The notes beneath the pieces were generated by a model. That model searched no databases, had not been told where the DNA came from, and was given only the letters and a program-made list of their open reading frames with translations. Source: Halorubrum sp. BOL3-1 (GTDB taxonomy: Archaea > Halobacteriota > Halobacteria > Halobacteriales > Haloferacaceae). From it: a DNA stretch of 64,000 nt. Shown here piece by piece: positions 45,874 to 54,393 of the stretch; positions within the stretch are counted from its first letter, which is position 1, and each line of letters begins with the position of its first letter. Both the position numbers and the translations under genes were made by a program. The DNA is taken from positions 992,001 through 1,056,000 of the forward strand of contig NZ_CP034692.1 of NCBI RefSeq assembly GCF_004114375.1. The letters run 5' to 3'.

Positions 45874-46131
45874 TTACTCCGTTCCGAGGGCGGCCGCGAG
45901 GGCCGAGCGCGCCGCGTCGTGGACGCCCGCGCCGTGTCAGACGAGCACGCGGTCGGGATCCAGCTTCTCGCGGGTCAGCGACATCCACTCCGGCACGAAA
46001 ACGGGGACACCGTGCCTGCGCGCCACTGCCGCCGCGTCGCGCGTGTGCCGGTCTTGGAGCACGACGACGCCGGCCACGTCGCCCGCTGTGTCTCCGTCCG
46101 TCACGGTCGCGCCTACGAGCCCCGCGAACAC
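45874..46131 (-). pseudogene. Decayed paralogue of the lactamase-like gene at 19482
   Basis: The frame from 46131 gives VAGVVVLQDRH and AARRHGVPVFVPEWM, very similar to the centre of the 19482 protein. After DPDRVLV a TGA stop at 45937-45939 sits where glycine is expected, and the same frame goes on with HGAGVHDAARSALAAALG to a TAA at 45874-45876, matching the other protein's VLVGHGVGVHERAA ending. The part before residue 1 and the segment between PEWM and DPDR are missing. So it is a shortened copy with a single-base nonsense change (GGA to TGA). Confidence 0.7.
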
Positions 46132-46220
46132 ACGTCTGTGGCGGGAAACGGTTGAGGAACGGCAGGCGACGCGACGATCGGGTTCTCGACGTTTCGGACC
46201 GCGGCGGGCACCGGAGCGGT

Positions 46221-46667
46221 TCAGACGTACTCGCCCGACTCGTCGTCCTTTCGCTCGTCGAGGTACTCGTGGGCCTCCTCAAAGATCTCGCGGGGGCCGT
46301 CCTGAGTGATCGTGTTGAGCGCCTGGTCGTAGTCGCGCCACTGGAGGTCCCGGTGTTCCTTCGAGAGCTCGGCGCTCGCCTCGAACGAGCGCGCGATGAA
46401 CAGGTGGACCGTCTTGTGGATGGTCTTCCCGTTCGCCTCGAACACGTAGTCGTACTCCTCGCGGAACCCGTCGATCAGCCGGAAGTCCTCGATTCCGGCC
46501 TCCTCGCCGACTTCTCGTATCGCCGTCTGCTGGAGCTCCTCGTCCCCCTCGATCCCGCCTTTGGGGAACTCCCAGTCTCCCGGTCGGCTCTTCAGGAGCA
46601 AGTACTCCCGTTCGCCGCGGGTATCGCGGAAGAGGATGGCTCCGGCGCTGGTCGCTTCGACCGTCAT
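46221..46667 (-). CDS. NUDIX hydrolase, diadenosine-tetraphosphatase-like
   Basis: A 148-residue NUDIX protein from ATG 46667 (MTVEATSAGAILFRDTRGER). The Nudix box runs GGIEGDEELQQTAIREVGEE at about residues 40-59, with the catalytic glutamates. The overall layout (WEFPKGGIE early, TVHLFIARS after) matches bis(5'-nucleosyl)-tetraphosphatases, which clear Ap4A and similar dinucleotides. It is leftward and lies about 170 bases from the uS10-like gene on the other strand. Confidence 0.88.
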   Translation of the reverse strand: MTVEATSAGAILFRDTRGEREYLLLKSRPGDWEFPKGGIEGDEELQQTAIREVGEEAGIEDFRLIDGFREEYDYVFEANGKTIHKTVHLFIARSFEASAELSKEHRDLQWRDYDQALNTITQDGPREIFEEAHEYLDERKDDESGEYV

Positions 46668-46838
46668 TAGCCGCAGGTAAGCGATCACCCCTAAAGAGCG
46701 TGTCGGACTCCCGAACAGATCCGAGCGACTCGGCGGCATCGACCGGTCTCCGGTCGGGATTCGCGGTCCGTTCGCGACCTGGCCGCGGGTAGACGCGTTT
46801 TTACCGCTCGGGGAGCCATTCACGCGTATCCCCCAGCC

Positions 46839-47171
46839 ATGACCTTCGTCACGAAACTCGACTTCGCGTCCGGCGACCGCGACGTGCTCGTCGAGACCGT
46901 CCGGGAGCTCAAGGAGACGCTCGAACGCAAGGGCGCCGAGTGTAAGGGCCCGCACGCGACTCCCTCGGAGCGCGTCACCGTCCCGCTGTACAAGAACCTC
47001 GCCGCCGGCGACGAGTTCTCGCCGTGGCGCTACGACGTCTACCGACGATCGATGGAGATCCACGGCGCCGACGACATCGCGCGCGACGTCGTCGGGCTGG
47101 ACTTCCCCGACTCGATCCACGTCGAGGTCGAGGTCGACCGGAAGAAGCCGCTCGGTCACCGACGGGACTGA
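46839..47171 (+). CDS. uS10-family ribosomal-like protein
   Basis: A 110-residue protein of the uS10/mL48 fold. MTFVTKLDFASGDRDVLVET, the strand VTVPLYKNLA and the end HVEVEVDRKK fit the S10 alpha/beta fold, while the sequence differs from the canonical haloarchaeal S10 that is encoded with elongation factor 1-alpha. Haloarchaea carry such a second S10-like protein of unclear role. It stands alone here, between NUDIX and tgtA, so it is not in a ribosomal operon. Confidence 0.8.
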   Translation: MTFVTKLDFASGDRDVLVETVRELKETLERKGAECKGPHATPSERVTVPLYKNLAAGDEFSPWRYDVYRRSMEIHGADDIARDVVGLDFPDSIHVEVEVDRKKPLGHRRD

Positions 47172-47309
47172 CGCGCACACCTCGGTCCCGAATCGGCGCT
47201 CGACCCGAGCCGAGCCGATTCGGTTCGATCCGGTCACGGCTGCGGTTTCTGCGGTTCGCGGACGCGACGGCACGTCGACCAGCGGCACGTCCACCGAACG
47301 GGGCGCCCG

Positions 47310-48836
47310 TCAGCCGAGCGTCCGCAGGTTCTCCGTGTCGACGCGGTCGGGCAGCCGGTCGAGCGCGCGTTCGCACCACGCGTCGTGGCCGAGCGTGACT
47401 GCGGTCTCGGGATTGGCCGCCGCGAGCGCGACCACGCTCTCCGCGGCCGCGACCTGAGCCGCGTCGTCGGTCCGTTCCGGTACTTCCGCGGTGAGCGGGT
47501 ACGTCTCCGAAAGCGCAGACGGGTACGGGCCGAACGGGGGTTTCACGCGCCACACCGCGTCGTAATCGTGGTTCGAAGGCGCCTTCGACTCGGTGAGCAG
47601 GAGGCGCTCCGGCGCCGCCAGCCGAGCGAGGCGGTCGCGGTGCCGCGCGACCTCCGGGCGCCGGGCCGCCTCGTTGGAGGTATAAAAGAACGCGTCCTTC
47701 GATCCGGGGTCGGTCCGCTCCAACTCGTCGGCGTGGTCGAGCAGTGCGCGGTAGCCGTCGAGCATCGCCGGGTGGCCGCGAGCGCGGCGGTCGACCAGTT
47801 CGAGCAGGGTCCCCGAGCGGATCGCCTCCTTCACGCGGCGCAGCTCCTCGAAGGTGACGTGGAGGTTGTGTTCGGCCAGCAGCCGCTCGGCGGTCGGTCC
47901 GTCGTCGTCCTCGTCGCCGTCGCCCCCGTTGCCACTGTCTCCGTCCCCGTCGAGCCCGCGGAGGTCCGCGGGCGTGCGATCGGCGCACACCGGACACGAG
48001 CAGGGAAAGTAGTCGAGGTCTTCGAGGTGTTCCGTCCCCGAGACGGTGAGGTAGCGGCCGTCGCGAGCCATCAGCGCGTAGGCGGCCGAGTCGAACAGGT
48101 CGCAGCCGGCCGCCACCGCGAGCGCCAGCATCATCGGGTGGCCGGCGCCGAACAGGTGGACGGGCACGCCCGGGCCGAGTCCGCGCTTCGCCGCGCGCAC
48201 CGCCTCGACCACCTCGGCGTAGCGGTAGGCGTTGAGCAGCGGCACCATCGCGCCGACCGGGAACACGTCGAGGTCGGTCGCCGCCGCGTGCCGTCCCGCC
48301 CCCTCGCGGAGGTCGGCGTACGTCGACCCCTGGACCGGTGCGTTGACGAGCATCTCGCCGGTCTCCGCCTCCTCCGCGTCCGCGAGCGCCCGCTTCGTCG
48401 TCGCCAGCTCGCGCTCGGCGCGCTCGCGGTCGGCGTCGGGGGGCGTGGGCACGTCGACGGGCGTCGCCACGTCGCTGCCGATCTGCCGCTGGAACTCGAT
48501 TATCTCAGCGGTCGTCACGTCGATGTCGCCGTACTCGGCCAGCTGGAAGGAGCCGGAGTCGGTCATGATCGCCCCGTCGAAGCCGAGGAACTCGTGGAGC
48601 CCCTCCTCCAGCACTCGGTCCCGAAGCCGATCCGTGCTCCGGATGATGTAGGAGTTCGTGATCAGCATCTCCGCGCCGAACTCCGCGTCGAGCCGCGCCG
48701 GCTCGACCGTGAGCACGTTGGGGTTGACCACGGGCAGGAGCGCCGGCGTCTCGACCGTGACGCCGGCGCGCGGGACCTCCAGCCGGCCGATCCGCCCGGC
48801 CGCGTCGTGGTCCCGGATCTCGAAGTGATCGCGCAT
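47310..48836 (-). CDS. tgtA: tRNA-guanine(15) transglycosylase (archaeosine synthesis)
   Basis: A 508-residue TgtA, which exchanges guanine-15 in the D-loop of archaeal tRNAs for preQ0 as the first step to archaeosine. The catalytic region includes [13 protein letters not shown] at about residues 90-102 and [13 protein letters not shown], and [26 protein letters not shown] carries the nucleophile aspartate. A zinc site CSCPVC follows and ENNLHV-like helices after an acidic insertion ([17 protein letters not shown]) that looks like a salt-adapted loop. Start [14 protein letters not shown]. Monocistronic, leftward. Confidence 0.95.
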   Translation of the reverse strand: MRDHFEIRDHDAAGRIGRLEVPRAGVTVETPALLPVVNPNVLTVEPARLDAEFGAEMLITNSYIIRSTDRLRDRVLEEGLHEFLGFDGAIMTDSGSFQLAEYGDIDVTTAEIIEFQRQIGSDVATPVDVPTPPDADRERAERELATTKRALADAEEAETGEMLVNAPVQGSTYADLREGAGRHAAATDLDVFPVGAMVPLLNAYRYAEVVEAVRAAKRGLGPGVPVHLFGAGHPMMLALAVAAGCDLFDSAAYALMARDGRYLTVSGTEHLEDLDYFPCSCPVCADRTPADLRGLDGDGDSGNGGDGDEDDDGPTAERLLAEHNLHVTFEELRRVKEAIRSGTLLELVDRRARGHPAMLDGYRALLDHADELERTDPGSKDAFFYTSNEAARRPEVARHRDRLARLAAPERLLLTESKAPSNHDYDAVWRVKPPFGPYPSALSETYPLTAEVPERTDDAAQVAAAESVVALAAANPETAVTLGHDAWCERALDRLPDRVDTENLRTLG

Positions 48837-48920
48837 ACCCCGACTGCGCGGACGCGAGCGGTAAGGGTTGCGTTCGGCGGCGAGCGGGGCGCGCGGCGGG
48901 GGTCCGACGGTCGGTCTGAG

Positions 48921-49697
48921 TCAGAGACCGGTCGGGTGCGAGACGTACGTCGTCTCGACGCCCCACTCGGCCGACAGCGACTCCAGCGCTCGGACGCCGA
49001 ACGTCTCCGTGGCGTAGTGGCCGGCGAGGAAGACGGTAACTCCGGCCTCGCGCGCCTCGTGGTACAGCTTCCCCTTCCCCTCGCCCGTGATCAGCGCGTC
49101 GGCGCCGGCCGCGACCGCCTCGTCGAGCCAGTCGGCGCCGGAGCCGGTGACGACCGCGACGCGCTCGATCCGGTTCGGTCCGAAGTCGAGGACGCGAGTG
49201 GGCGACGACTCGTCGTCCGGCTGGCCCTCGAACCCGTCGAGCGTCTCGCGGACCGCGGCCGCCGACCGCGGCTCCGCCGCGCCGCCGACCGTCCCGACCG
49301 TGACCGGGCCGATCTCCCCGAACGGCTCGCGGTCGACGAGTCCCACCTCGTCTGCGACCCCCGAGGCGTTCCCCAACTCGGGGTGCCCGTCGAGCGGGAG
49401 GTGCGAGACGTACAGCGCGAGGTCGTTCTCGATCAGGGCCGCGATCCGGTCGTGAGCGCGTCCCGTAACGCGCTCGATACCGCCCCACGAGAGCCCGTGG
49501 TGGACGACGAGGAGGTCCGCACCCGCGTCCGCGGCGGCCTCGATCGTCGCTCGCGCGGCGTCGACCGCGAACGCGACGCGGTCGATCTCGGCGTCGTCCG
49601 AACCCACCTGAAGTCCGTTCGCACTCGCGTCGACGTCGGCGTACGCGGCCGTGTCGAGCCGGTCGTCGAGTCGGTCGGCGTACTCGGAGAGTTCCAT
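48921..49697 (-). CDS. Nif3-like dinuclear metal centre protein
   Basis: A 258-residue NIF3/YbgI family protein from ATG 49697 (MELSEYADRLDDRLDTAAY). Metal ligands appear in LLVVHHGLSWGG, YVSHLPLDGHPELGN and near the C-terminus LAGHYATETFG. The order HH, then H...D...H, and the late GHYxxE matches the family. NIF3 proteins are GTP-cyclohydrolase-like or have unknown hydrolase activity. It is leftward and followed by tgtA after 84 bases. Confidence 0.92.
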   Translation of the reverse strand: MELSEYADRLDDRLDTAAYADVDASANGLQVGSDDAEIDRVAFAVDAARATIEAAADAGADLLVVHHGLSWGGIERVTGRAHDRIAALIENDLALYVSHLPLDGHPELGNASGVADEVGLVDREPFGEIGPVTVGTVGGAAEPRSAAAVRETLDGFEGQPDDESSPTRVLDFGPNRIERVAVVTGSGADWLDEAVAAGADALITGEGKGKLYHEAREAGVTVFLAGHYATETFGVRALESLSAEWGVETTYVSHPTGL

Positions 49698-49849
49698 ACC
49701 GAGGTGTGAATCGGGCGGAAAATAAAGCGCGGTGGTCCGGCGGAATCGATCCCGGCCGGGGGGAGGATCGGATACATGTAATCGACGCGACCGATGCGGT
49801 GGCGCGTACCTGTGAGGCCGCTCTGCGGCCGAACAGCACGCGCGAGGGA

Positions 49850-49888
49850 GTCGGTGGCGGCCTCCGCTTCGCTCCGGCCGCCACCGAC
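49850..49888. repeat. Perfect 13-base-pair hairpin
   Basis: GTCGGTGGCGGCC at 49850-49862 is matched exactly by GGCCGCCACCGAC at 49876-49888 around a 13-base loop. Such a stem would fold in RNA or single-stranded DNA. No T-run follows, so it is not an ordinary terminator. Confidence 0.65.
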
Positions 49889-49936
49889 GAGGCTGGGGAG
49901 GTGTGAGGCTGCGGTGCTGTTGCTGTGGGTGGGACT

Positions 49937-50049
49937 CGAAGGGGCAGCCGCGAGGACGAAGCACACCGACGTAAGCACTGGAAGGAGTGAGCGAGGCGAA
50001 CGACTGAAGCGCGCAACGGGGTGCGCGAGTCCTCGCGGCTGGGGCTTCG
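49937..50049. repeat. Interrupted inverted repeat bounding a 70-base core
   Basis: The left arm CGAAGGGGCAGCCGCGAGGAC (49937-49957) and the right arm GTCCTCGCGGCTGGGGCTTCG (50029-50049) are inverse copies at 18 of 21 positions. The core between them is purine-rich. The arrangement resembles a small non-autonomous mobile element or a structured RNA. Copy number in the genome would decide. Confidence 0.5.
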
Positions 50050-50259
50050 GTGGTCGTCCCGTCGACGGCAACTGCGTCGTAGCGAGCGGCCGGGGCTTCG
50101 GCGGTGTCCGTGTCGGATCTCGATTTATAAGGAAAATCGTCGTACAGCCGAGCGGCTGCGGCTTTAGAGGTGTTCGTCGTCGATCCGTCAGCAGCTATCT
50201 ATAAGTGTGCGGCTGGGAGCTTCGGAAGTATCACCGTCAACCGCTTATAAACGATAATC
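50035..50259. repeat. Four degenerate direct repeats of about 51-67 bases
   Basis: Units begin with GCGGCTGGGGCTTCGG (50035), GCGGCCGGGGCTTCGG (50086), GCGGCTGCGGCTTTAG (50152) and GCGGCTGGGAGCTTCGG (50219). The last three end in TTATAAG, TATAAG and TTATAAA. The first unit is also the right arm of the interrupted inverted repeat. Spacing is 51, 66 and 67 bases, and the units differ too much for a CRISPR. Confidence 0.6.
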
Positions 50260-51603
50260 TTAGTCGTCGAGCTCCTCGGCGACGGAGTCCGGAATCGCAT
50301 CGGGACTGCCCGCCCCGGCGTCTGCGGGCGCGTCGACCGCCTCGGTCTCGGCCGCCTGCGGCGTGAAATCGGGGTCGAACAGGCGGAGCGCGGTCCGGAT
50401 CGTCTCCCAGTCGTCCTCGCCGGCGGCGTCCCGCAGCGATCGGGTCGGCGCCGCGAGCAGCTGGCCGACCAGGGCGTCCGCCAGGTCCTCGACCGTCTCG
50501 CGCTGCTCGTCGGTCAAATCGCCCTGCGCCTCCAGCTTCGACATCGCGCGGTCGAGTTCCCGCCCCTTCACCCGGTCCGCGCCCGCGTACATCGACGAGA
50601 TGGCGTCGTCCGCGCGCTTGCGCTTGTACGCCTTCAGAATGCGGTCCAGCTCCTCGTCGATGATCGACTCCACCTCTCGGGCCTCCCGTGCGCGGCTCTC
50701 TCGGGTCCGCCGGGTGACGTCTTCGAGGTCGTCGATGTCGTAGACCGTCACGCCCTCGCGGGCGCCGGCCGCCGGGTCGACGTCGCGGGGCTGCGCGATG
50801 TCGACACAGACGAGCCGTCCGGCGCCGTCGACGTACGACGGGTGGACGATCAGGTCCGGACTCCCGGTCGCGGTGACGAGGAGGTCGGCGTCCGGGACCA
50901 CCGCCGGGAGGTCCGCGAGCGACACCGCCTCCGCGGGGGTGTCGACCTCCTCCGCGACGAACTCCGCGTTCGGGATGGTGCGGTTCGCGACGACAATCTC
51001 CGAGACCGCCGTGTCGTCGAGGGTTCGAGCCGCCAGGGTCCCCATCTCGCCGGCGCCGACGACGACGGCCGAGCCGTCGGTCAGGTCGATCTCGCCCGCC
51101 GCCAGCCGGATCGCCGCGGAACCGAGGGAGACGACGCCTTCGTTGATCGACGTCTCCGTCCGGGCGCGCTCGCCGACGTGGAGCGCCTTCGTCACCGCGT
51201 CCTTGAGGACGGGACCGATCCCGCCGGCCGACTTCGACTCTTCGTAGGCCTCCCGAAGCTGGCCGATGATCTGGTCTTCACCGAGCACGAGCGACTCCAG
51301 CCCGGACGCGACCCGCATCAGATGTTCCAGGCTCTCCTCGTGGCCGAGGCGCCGAACCGCGCCGGCGCGAACGTCCGGGGCGAACGTCGACAGCGCCGTG
51401 GCACTGTCGACGGTGCGGTCGGTGACGACGTACGCCTCTGAGCGGTTACACGTCTGTACCGCGAACGCCTCTTCGACCCCTTCGCGTGCGAGCAGGTCCG
51501 AGACGGTCGCGCGGACGCCGTCGCCCCCGGCGACCTCGATTTCGTCGACGGTCGCGTCGGCGTGGGCGACGCTCACGCCGGCGACCGCACCCGTCTCTCT
51601 CAT
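50260..51603 (-). CDS. hemA: Glutamyl-tRNA reductase
   Basis: A 447-residue enzyme that turns glutamyl-tRNA into glutamate-1-semialdehyde, the first step of tetrapyrrole synthesis. The catalytic cysteine is in FAVQTCNRSEAY near residue 50. LVLGEDQIIGQLREAY and the NADPH site VVGAGEMGTLAARTL follow, and the helical dimerisation end is present, with an acidic tail. Start at ATG 51603 (MRETGAVAGVSVAH). It overlaps the sirC gene by four bases, placing it last in the ahbAB-sirC-hemA operon. Confidence 0.96.
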   Translation of the reverse strand: MRETGAVAGVSVAHADATVDEIEVAGGDGVRATVSDLLAREGVEEAFAVQTCNRSEAYVVTDRTVDSATALSTFAPDVRAGAVRRLGHEESLEHLMRVASGLESLVLGEDQIIGQLREAYEESKSAGGIGPVLKDAVTKALHVGERARTETSINEGVVSLGSAAIRLAAGEIDLTDGSAVVVGAGEMGTLAARTLDDTAVSEIVVANRTIPNAEFVAEEVDTPAEAVSLADLPAVVPDADLLVTATGSPDLIVHPSYVDGAGRLVCVDIAQPRDVDPAAGAREGVTVYDIDDLEDVTRRTRESRAREAREVESIIDEELDRILKAYKRKRADDAISSMYAGADRVKGRELDRAMSKLEAQGDLTDEQRETVEDLADALVGQLLAAPTRSLRDAAGEDDWETIRTALRLFDPDFTPQAAETEAVDAPADAGAGSPDAIPDSVAEELDD

Positions 51604-52280
51604 CGGTCGAGTACCCCCTCTATCACGGTGTCGGCCTCTTTCCGTCCGTTGGATCTCCCCTTTTGTAAACCCTTCCAAACCCCCCGGGATCTGACAACGC
51701 GCCGGACCGCTTCCCGACGTTTCTCGGGCGCGACGCCCGCCGATTTCAGCTCCTCGCGGATCTCTCCCGAGAGCGCCGCCATCTCGCCGGCGCCCTCGAT
51801 CTCGGCCTCGATCCGCTCGCGTAACGCCTTCGCGAGCGCGGGGCTCGTCCCTCCCGTCGAGAGCGCCACGGTCACCGGGTCGTCCTCGATCGTCGCGGGC
51901 ACCACGACGCTCCCGGCGTCGCGGCCACCAGAGACGTCCGTGCGGTTGACGAGGATTCCCCGATCGAGCGCGGCCGACTCCGCGGCGGCGTTGACCGCGG
52001 CGTCGTCGGTCGCGGCGACCGCGAGCGCCGGGTCGAGTCGGTCGAGCCAGCCCGCGACATCGTCGGGAGACGGCGCGGCGCAGACCAGTTCGACCGCGCC
52101 GTCGCTGTCGCCGTCTCCGCCCCGCCCACCGGCGAACGACCGCAGCCGCTCGTCGAACGCCGGACTGACGACGACGACGCGGGCGGCGTCGTCGAACCCC
52201 CGCGCCTTCCGTGACCCCACGGAGCCGCCGCCGAAGACGACCACCGTCTCGCCCGCGAAGTCGTGGTACAACGGGGTCAC
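51600..52280 (-). CDS. Precorrin-2 dehydrogenase / sirohydrochlorin ferrochelatase-like protein
   Basis: A 226-residue Met8/SirC-type enzyme. The NAD-binding motif VVFGGGSVGSRKARGF is at residues 14-29, and AATDDAAVNAA plus LVNRTDVSGGRDAGSVVVPA are the family signature with the catalytic aspartate. It oxidises precorrin-2 to sirohydrochlorin and may insert iron, giving siroheme. It overlaps hemA by four bases and ahbAB by four bases, so the three are translationally coupled. Confidence 0.92.
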   Translation of the reverse strand: MTPLYHDFAGETVVVFGGGSVGSRKARGFDDAARVVVVSPAFDERLRSFAGGRGGDGDSDGAVELVCAAPSPDDVAGWLDRLDPALAVAATDDAAVNAAAESAALDRGILVNRTDVSGGRDAGSVVVPATIEDDPVTVALSTGGTSPALAKALRERIEAEIEGAGEMAALSGEIREELKSAGVAPEKRREAVRRVVRSRGVWKGLQKGRSNGRKEADTVIEGVLDR

Positions 52281-53362
52281 GCCGTGTTGCTGTCCGCCCG
52301 GTCCGCGATGCGGATGCCGGTCTTCTTCAGGATGCGCGTCGAGAACAGCGTGTCCCAGTCGTCGGCGCCGACGTCCCAGTGCTCGTCCATCAGCTCCCGC
52401 ACTTCCGCGATCCGGCGCTCGCTTTCCGCCTCGGTCCGACCGTGCGTCATCGCGAAGAAGTTGTACTCCCAGACGCCCGCGTGTCGAGGGCGCTCGTAGC
52501 AGTGCGTGACGAAGTCCAAGTCCGCCACGGCGGGACCGACATCGTCTAACACCGCCTCCGGCACGTTCCAGACCGTCATCCCGTTCTCCGTGTAGCCGAG
52601 CGCGTAGTGATTCGGGATGACGCCGACCCGGCGCACCTTCCCCTCCCGCTCGAACCGCTTGATCGTCTCGGTCACCCAGTCGACGTCGGCGTCCAAGGCG
52701 GCCGCCACGTCGGCGTACGGCGTCTCCGTCACCGGGAGTCCGCCCTGGATCTCGACGACGAGGTCGCGCTCGTCGGGCGTGAGCGTCTCGCGGTCGCTCG
52801 GGGCCGCCTCGGGACCGAGGTCCGACAGGTCGACGTCGCCGTCAGGGACCGGCCCGTCGACGAGGAACTTCGCGCCGACGTGGAACTCCCGTAGCTTCGG
52901 GAGGTTGTACGTCTCCTGGCCCGTGGCGGTCTCGATCTCCGAGAGCACCTCTTCGACGCGGTCGCTCCCGTCCTTCTCCGGGTCCGGGTGGTCCGCAACG
53001 CTCACCACGAACCACATGTTGAGATGGGGATGCTCGCGCTCGTAGTTGTGCGCGACGGCGGTGAACTCGTTGACCGTCTCCGCGATCTCCTCGTACCGGT
53101 CCGGCGGCGCGTGCATCGCCACGAGCGACGCCGCCCCGCCGATCTCCTCGGCGTTGACGAGCGCGCCGAACCGCGAGAGGATTCCCTCCTCGTCGAGTTC
53201 GCGGACGCGCTCGCACAGCGCCGGTCCCGTCACGTCGACGCCGCGCTCGCTGAGCGCGGCCGCCGCCGCGTCGAAGGGGCGTTCCACGACCGGAAAGCCG
53301 CCCTGAAACGCGTTGATGATCGCGCGGTCGAGCGCCGTCAGATCCGCGTCGACCTCCTGCAT
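52277..53362 (-). CDS. Siroheme decarboxylase, AhbA-AhbB fusion
   Basis: A 361-residue protein with two tandem Lrp/AsnC-like halves (each HTH plus ligand domain), residues about 8-165 and 195-345. FPVVERPFDAAAAALSERG and LPVTETPYADVAAALDADV are the paired starts of the halves. In archaea and sulfate reducers AhbA and AhbB form a complex that decarboxylates siroheme to didecarboxysiroheme on the alternative haem route. Here both are one polypeptide. A role as a transcription regulator is less likely given its operon with sirC and hemA. Confidence 0.88.
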   Translation of the reverse strand: MQEVDADLTALDRAIINAFQGGFPVVERPFDAAAAALSERGVDVTGPALCERVRELDEEGILSRFGALVNAEEIGGAASLVAMHAPPDRYEEIAETVNEFTAVAHNYEREHPHLNMWFVVSVADHPDPEKDGSDRVEEVLSEIETATGQETYNLPKLREFHVGAKFLVDGPVPDGDVDLSDLGPEAAPSDRETLTPDERDLVVEIQGGLPVTETPYADVAAALDADVDWVTETIKRFEREGKVRRVGVIPNHYALGYTENGMTVWNVPEAVLDDVGPAVADLDFVTHCYERPRHAGVWEYNFFAMTHGRTEAESERRIAEVRELMDEHWDVGADDWDTLFSTRILKKTGIRIADRADSNTA

Positions 53363-53455
53363 GGACTGACCTCAGAGCCGAGCGAGAATAAGCGGTTCGA
53401 CCTGCCTCGGTGAGCTTGCGGCGCTCCCGAACTGAGGGCGGCCGCAGCGTCGCGG

Positions 53456-53923
53456 TCAGCTGTCCACGTCGCGGGCGATGTCCGCGAGCGACGAGCGAGG
53501 GCCGCGGTTCGCGTCGTACACGGTCCGCTCGCCCGGGATCCGCAGGCCGTACAGCTCTCCGGACACCACCGCGTCGAGGACGACGCTGTCGCCCGGCTCC
53601 CGCCCGTTCGCGTCGAGCCACTCGACCAGCCGGTTCGCTCCCTCCCCGGCATCGCGCGCGAGCCGCCGGTTATCAAACGCGCCGCGGAGGAACCGTCCCC
53701 GCGAGTCGCTCGCGACCCGCGCGTGGAACTCGTCGCGATCGATCGCGACTCGAACGAGATCGCCCGCGCTCACGCGGAGCGCGTCGCAGGAGCCGGACTC
53801 GACCCGCCCGTCGAGCGCGTCGTCGTCCGGGAGCCTGACGCGGGGGCGGCGAGTGCCGCCGCTCCGGGCGAGCGAGACGCGGATCGAGGAGACATCCTCG
53901 CCGTCGGAGGAGACGCGAGGCAT
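53456..53923 (-). CDS. DUF7112 family haloarchaeal protein
   Basis: A 155-residue protein. The family layout SIRVSLARSGGTRRPRVRL, then RVSAGDLVRVAIDRDEFHA, RFLRGAFDNRRLARD and SVVLDAVVSGELYGLRIPGE matches a haloarchaeal conserved family that is often beside ribosomal protein S6e. It is beta-rich, with no membrane segment. The function is unknown. The S6e gene lies eight bases upstream in the same direction. Confidence 0.75.
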   Translation of the reverse strand: MPRVSSDGEDVSSIRVSLARSGGTRRPRVRLPDDDALDGRVESGSCDALRVSAGDLVRVAIDRDEFHARVASDSRGRFLRGAFDNRRLARDAGEGANRLVEWLDANGREPGDSVVLDAVVSGELYGLRIPGERTVYDANRGPRSSLADIARDVDS

Positions 53924-53931
53924 CGGGGTCG

Positions 53932-54327
53932 TTACTCGTCGTCTTCGTCGTCGGCACCGAGCGCGGCCGCGACGTCGCCGTCGCCGTCGACGACGCTGAC
54001 GTTGATCTGCGCGACGTCGTCGTCGACCTCGCTGCCGCGGACGGTGATGCGCTTGCGCTCGCCGTCGCGGGACGGATCGAAGCCGACGCCGCCCTCCAAG
54101 TAGAGTTCCTTCAGGCGCGTGCCGGAGACGTCCTCGCGCATCGGGCGCCCGGTCTCGTCGGAGCCGCCGGTGAGTTCGATCGTGCGGTCGGAGAGACCCA
54201 CGGCGTCGCCGCCGATCTCGTCGCCGAGCTCGCGACCGAGGAATCGGTTCGCGTCCTGTCCGTCGACTTCCCGCTGGAACGTCTCGCCGGTCTCGGGGTC
54301 GGCGAGGACGACTTTGAATTCGGCCAT
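53932..54327 (-). CDS. rps6e: 30S ribosomal protein S6e
   Basis: A 131-residue archaeal/eukaryotic-type S6e. Start ATG 54327 (MAEFKVVLADPETGETFQRE). GLSDRTIELTGGSDETGRPM and GTRLKELYLEGGVGFDP are characteristic, as is RKRITVRG. It ends with an acidic tail DEDDE that is common in haloarchaeal ribosomal proteins. An in-frame ATG upstream at 54360 would add an unusual leader and lies close to the neighbouring ligase gene; the shorter start fits the family length. Confidence 0.95.
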   Translation of the reverse strand: MAEFKVVLADPETGETFQREVDGQDANRFLGRELGDEIGGDAVGLSDRTIELTGGSDETGRPMREDVSGTRLKELYLEGGVGFDPSRDGERKRITVRGSEVDDDVAQINVSVVDGDGDVAAALGADDEDDE

Positions 54328-54393
54328 GCGCGAACCCAGACTCCCGCGCATAAAAAGCACGTCGAAACGTCGGAACCGCGAGCCGCGCCGGGT

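Larger units (their letters stand above)
49740..50259. other. Repeat-rich non-coding stretch of about 500 bases
   Basis: No convincing gene lies between the Nif3-like gene and hemA. Instead the stretch holds a long perfect hairpin (49850-49888), a second interrupted inverted repeat (arms 49937-49957 and 50029-50049), and four related GC-rich units with AT-rich TATAAG tails (starting at 50035, 50086, 50152 and 50219). Reading frames here on either strand do not show haloarchaeal protein composition. It may be a mobile non-coding repeat or carry structured RNA. Confidence 0.6.

Noticed and set aside
45937-45939. TGA as a selenocysteine codon
   Set aside because: Intact relatives have glycine there, the gene is shortened elsewhere, and haloarchaea are not known for selenocysteine use.
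47385-49709. Open frame of 774 codons opposite tgtA and the Nif3-like gene
   Set aside because: It is a GC-rich antisense shadow rich in Arg and Ala with no family motif, while the other strand encodes two firmly recognised proteins.
50035-50259. CRISPR array
   Set aside because: Only four diverged units with unequal spacing and no uniform spacers, and no cas genes near.
52277-53362. Lrp/AsnC transcription regulator
   Set aside because: Two tandem Lrp-like halves in an operon with sirC and hemA fit siroheme decarboxylase better.
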